From Desulfobacterales bacterium (lineage in GTDB: Bacteria > Desulfobacterota > Desulfobulbia > Desulfobulbales > Desulfocapsaceae), in assembly GCA_013042695.1 (NCBI GenBank), contig JABDPQ010000698.1:1-15885 (forward strand): DNA of 15,885 bases. The letters are read 5' to 3'. The position numbers and the translations under genes are program-made. This document shows positions 14,013-15,885 of this stretch, one piece after another. Every line of letters begins with the position of its first letter. Within the stretch, counting starts at the first letter, position 1. The notes beneath the pieces are model-generated. The model ran no database searches. It was not told where the DNA came from and saw only the letters and a list, made by a program, of their open reading frames with translations.

Positions 14013-14324
14013 ATGTTTGAAGATCTTGTAAAAACACTTGAAATGCATAACTACGGTGTTCGTGCCTATGAACAGGTTGCCCAGTTGTGCTATAAATCGG
14101 TAGCGGAGCAGCCTGAGTATGCGGTTCATTTTCTCGTCTTGAGTGTTTTCGCAGAGCGATTTGTCAGTCGATATGATGAATACCCTCTGACTGTAGATGA
14201 AGCAAATAGGGAAAAAAAACGAATCCTCAGATGGATAGAAAAGATGGAAAGCTCATTGAAGAAGAGCCAGGAAGGCCAAATCGAATTATTAAACTGTGTC
14301 TCCCGTGATTTCCTCTACATATGA
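14013..14324 (+). CDS. Small helical protein, unknown
   Basis: This 103-residue product (starts MFEDLVKTLEMHNYGVRAYE) is the last gene of the operon, 13 bases after pyrE. No family was recognised. It has no signal peptide or membrane segment and looks mostly helical: a first helical stretch at about 1-30, a hydrophobic one at about 34-52 (EYAVHFLVLSVFAERFV) and a charged amphipathic one at about 60-90 (DEANREKKRILRWIEKMES). Two or three scattered cysteines do not form a metal motif. The good ribosome site and tight spacing indicate a real gene co-expressed with pyrE. It could be an accessory or small regulatory subunit of one of the operon's enzymes, but nothing visible shows which. Confidence 0.7.
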   Translation: MFEDLVKTLEMHNYGVRAYEQVAQLCYKSVAEQPEYAVHFLVLSVFAERFVSRYDEYPLTVDEANREKKRILRWIEKMESSLKKSQEGQIELLNCVSRDFLYI

Positions 14325-14401
14325 GAGGGTTTTAATTAGTGCATCAAACTTGCTCTGTTCGTTATAAAGTATCAAATAATAAACTACTCCCCAAAAGCGA
14401 G

Positions 14402-14441
14402 GCGTGCCATAATGAGGTAAAATGTGCTGATTTAGGCACGC
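14402..14441. repeat. Inverted repeat between the convergent operon end and dctM
   Basis: GCGTGCC (14402-14408) and GGCACGC (14435-14441) are perfect 7-bp arms with a 26-base spacer; GAGGC/GCCTC just outside may extend the pairing imperfectly. The position between two converging gene ends fits a shared transcription end, but the loop is long and no T-run follows on either strand. Confidence 0.3.
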
Positions 14442-14495
14442 ATCCTTTGCCTCTTGATCTGTAATTCACGAAACCACAGCTCCGTCTATTTCCAA

Positions 14496-15803
14496 TCACC
14501 CCAGAATACTCGGCAATAAAAGCGCTATCTGCGGAAACACGGTGATAATAATCGCACCCAGCAGCATCAGGCAGAAAAACGGCGCTGCCGCAATTGCCAC
14601 CCGCTCGATAGGGTAACCGGACATCCCCTGGATGACAAAGAGGTTAAAACCCACCGGTGGAGTTATCTGGGCCATTTCCATCATGATCACCAGGAATACA
14701 CCGAACCATATGGGATCAAACCCGGCGGCAGTAACAAGGGGTAGACAAATAGCCAGGGTCATGACCGTAATGGAAATACTCTCAAGGAAAAACCCGAGTA
14801 GCATATAAAATACACCAAGGACAGCGATCAACTGAAAGGGTGAGAGGTCCAGTTTGGTAATTGCCGTGGATATCTCTTGTGGAACATGGAGTAAGCCAAT
14901 AGCTGTAGATAAGAATCCCGCACCAGCGACAAGGGTGAGAACCATGCATGAAGTCTTGAGCGCCTCCATCAGAGACTCTATAAAAAGTTTCATACTGAAT
15001 TGCCGCAGGAAAACAGTCACTAAAAGGCTCGCCGTTACCCCAACAGCAGCTGCTTCGGTTGGTGTGGCAAGACCGGAATAGATGCTGCCAAAAACGATTC
15101 CAATAATGATGAGAACCGGTGTCAATTGACCAAAGCAGTGAAAATAATCTCTTAAGGAATAGGATTCCTCAATTTTTGGGGCAAGCGATGGGTTTATCAG
15201 TGAGCGGATGATGATATATGCCGAATACAATCCGGCCAGCATCAGGCCCGGTAAAATACCTGCTAAAAATAACTTGGCAATGGACTCCTCGGCCAATACC
15301 CCATAAATAATGAAGACAATTGAGGGTGGGATCATGAGGCCGAAACTGCCAGCCCCTGCCAAAGAGCCGATGCTGAGATTCCTGTTGTATTTGCGATTTT
15401 CAAGCTCGGTAACGGTAATTTTACCAACTGTTGCAGTCGTTGCCGCAGAAGAACCACTGATAGCAGCAAACAAGGCACAGGCAGCGACGTTTGTATGCAA
15501 AAGCCTTCCTGGAAGTTTATTCATCAAAGGTGCCAACCCATTAAAGAGACGATCGGAAACATCGGTACGGAAAATAATCTCACCCATCCACATGAAAAGA
15601 GGGACGCAGGCAAGTTCCCAGCTACCGGCTCCACCATAAAACCGCTTGACCATAATGGTGCAAACTTGTTCTATGGGCAGTCCCTGAACAAAAACCAAGC
15701 CGACGACGCTCACGACCATCAGGCCAATAAAAATTCTTATCCCGAGTCCAAGAACCAAGAACATGGTCAGTAATAAAAATAAACTCGATGTCACCGATTC
15801 CAT
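14496..15803 (-). CDS. dctM: TRAP transporter large permease subunit (DctM-type)
   Basis: The 435-residue protein is almost entirely hydrophobic with about 12 membrane segments, matching DctM subunits in length (425-440). Typical blocks are FMWMGEIIFRTDVSDRLFNGL, SGSSAATTATVGKITVTELE, GLMIPPSIVFIIYGVLAEESI, SGLATPTEAAAVGVTASLLV and, near the C-terminus, MMEMAQITPPVGFNLFVIQG. It forms the ion-coupled channel of a tripartite periplasmic transporter for organic acids, working with a small DctQ membrane subunit and a DctP binding protein. Neither partner gene is in the window; they would be expected to the right, upstream on this strand. GAGG (minus strand of 15809-15812) supports the start. No sigma-54 element or TTTCA palindrome was seen in the 82 bases before it. 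It converges on the catabolic operon, so its link to the same substrate is only suggested by position. Confidence 0.92.
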   Translation of the reverse strand: MESVTSSLFLLLTMFLVLGLGIRIFIGLMVVSVVGLVFVQGLPIEQVCTIMVKRFYGGAGSWELACVPLFMWMGEIIFRTDVSDRLFNGLAPLMNKLPGRLLHTNVAACALFAAISGSSAATTATVGKITVTELENRKYNRNLSIGSLAGAGSFGLMIPPSIVFIIYGVLAEESIAKLFLAGILPGLMLAGLYSAYIIIRSLINPSLAPKIEESYSLRDYFHCFGQLTPVLIIIGIVFGSIYSGLATPTEAAAVGVTASLLVTVFLRQFSMKLFIESLMEALKTSCMVLTLVAGAGFLSTAIGLLHVPQEISTAITKLDLSPFQLIAVLGVFYMLLGFFLESISITVMTLAICLPLVTAAGFDPIWFGVFLVIMMEMAQITPPVGFNLFVIQGMSGYPIERVAIAAAPFFCLMLLGAIIITVFPQIALLLPSILG

Positions 15804-15885
15804 GGCTACCTCTTCTGGTTAATCTATTATCTCGTGATGAGAAACAATACCAATGAACCGCTACCCAAAATGGCTACCTATAAAT

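Noticed and set aside
15804..15885. Possible C-terminal end of a dctQ gene upstream of dctM
   Set aside because: All three minus-strand frames were read; two carry stops in these 82 bases and the third runs into dctM out of frame without membrane-type sequence, so no partial gene can be supported.

Overview
The window reads as a catabolic island of an anaerobic, respiring Gram-negative bacterium, most likely a member of the Desulfobacterota (sulfate-reducer type). This placement is an inference. It rests on a tungsten-type aldehyde:ferredoxin oxidoreductase, a small lipoprotein resembling a deltaproteobacterial family, a TRAP transporter and heavy use of sigma-54 promoters. No rRNA, tRNA, CRISPR array, insertion sequence or phage gene was seen.

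Layout. Minus strand 1-327: N-terminal part of an MFS permease, running off the left edge. 328-1054: a long gene-free stretch holding the permease's sigma-54 promoter. 1055-1522: small lipoprotein. 1523-2089: second gene-free stretch with a sigma-54 promoter facing right. 2090-3784: ThDP-dependent acetolactate-synthase-like enzyme. 4007-5149: amidinotransferase/deiminase-superfamily protein, followed by a hairpin. 5441-6859: aspartate ammonia-lyase. 7176-14324: a seven-gene run, zinc alcohol dehydrogenase, PyrK, PyrD, aldehyde ferredoxin oxidoreductase, M20 carbamoylase, PyrE and a small unknown protein, behind a consensus sigma-54 promoter. Minus strand 14496-15803: TRAP large permease subunit (DctM), convergent with that operon.

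Main discovery. Four transcription units (permease, ThDP enzyme, aspartase, seven-gene operon) share a palindrome TTTCA-N4-TGAAA. It is centred about 105-118 bp upstream of a sigma-54 -24/-12 element in each case. Two copies match exactly over 16 bp in the same orientation relative to their promoters. Three of the four units also carry a second, degenerate copy. This looks like the upstream activating sequence of one enhancer-binding protein whose gene lies outside the window. It would tie all these genes into one inducible regulon.

How the genes may work together. PyrD/PyrK (orotate to dihydroorotate), an N-carbamoyl-amino-acid hydrolase (N-carbamoyl-aspartate to aspartate, CO2 and ammonia) and aspartase (aspartate to fumarate and ammonia) reproduce the known fermentative orotate pathway except for dihydroorotase. 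PyrE links orotate to OMP. The amidinotransferase-family protein could feed N-carbamoyl-aspartate from a guanidino compound. The ThDP enzyme, alcohol dehydrogenase and aldehyde oxidoreductase suggest an additional 2-oxo-acid/aldehyde branch that known orotate catabolism does not explain. The true substrate is therefore open.
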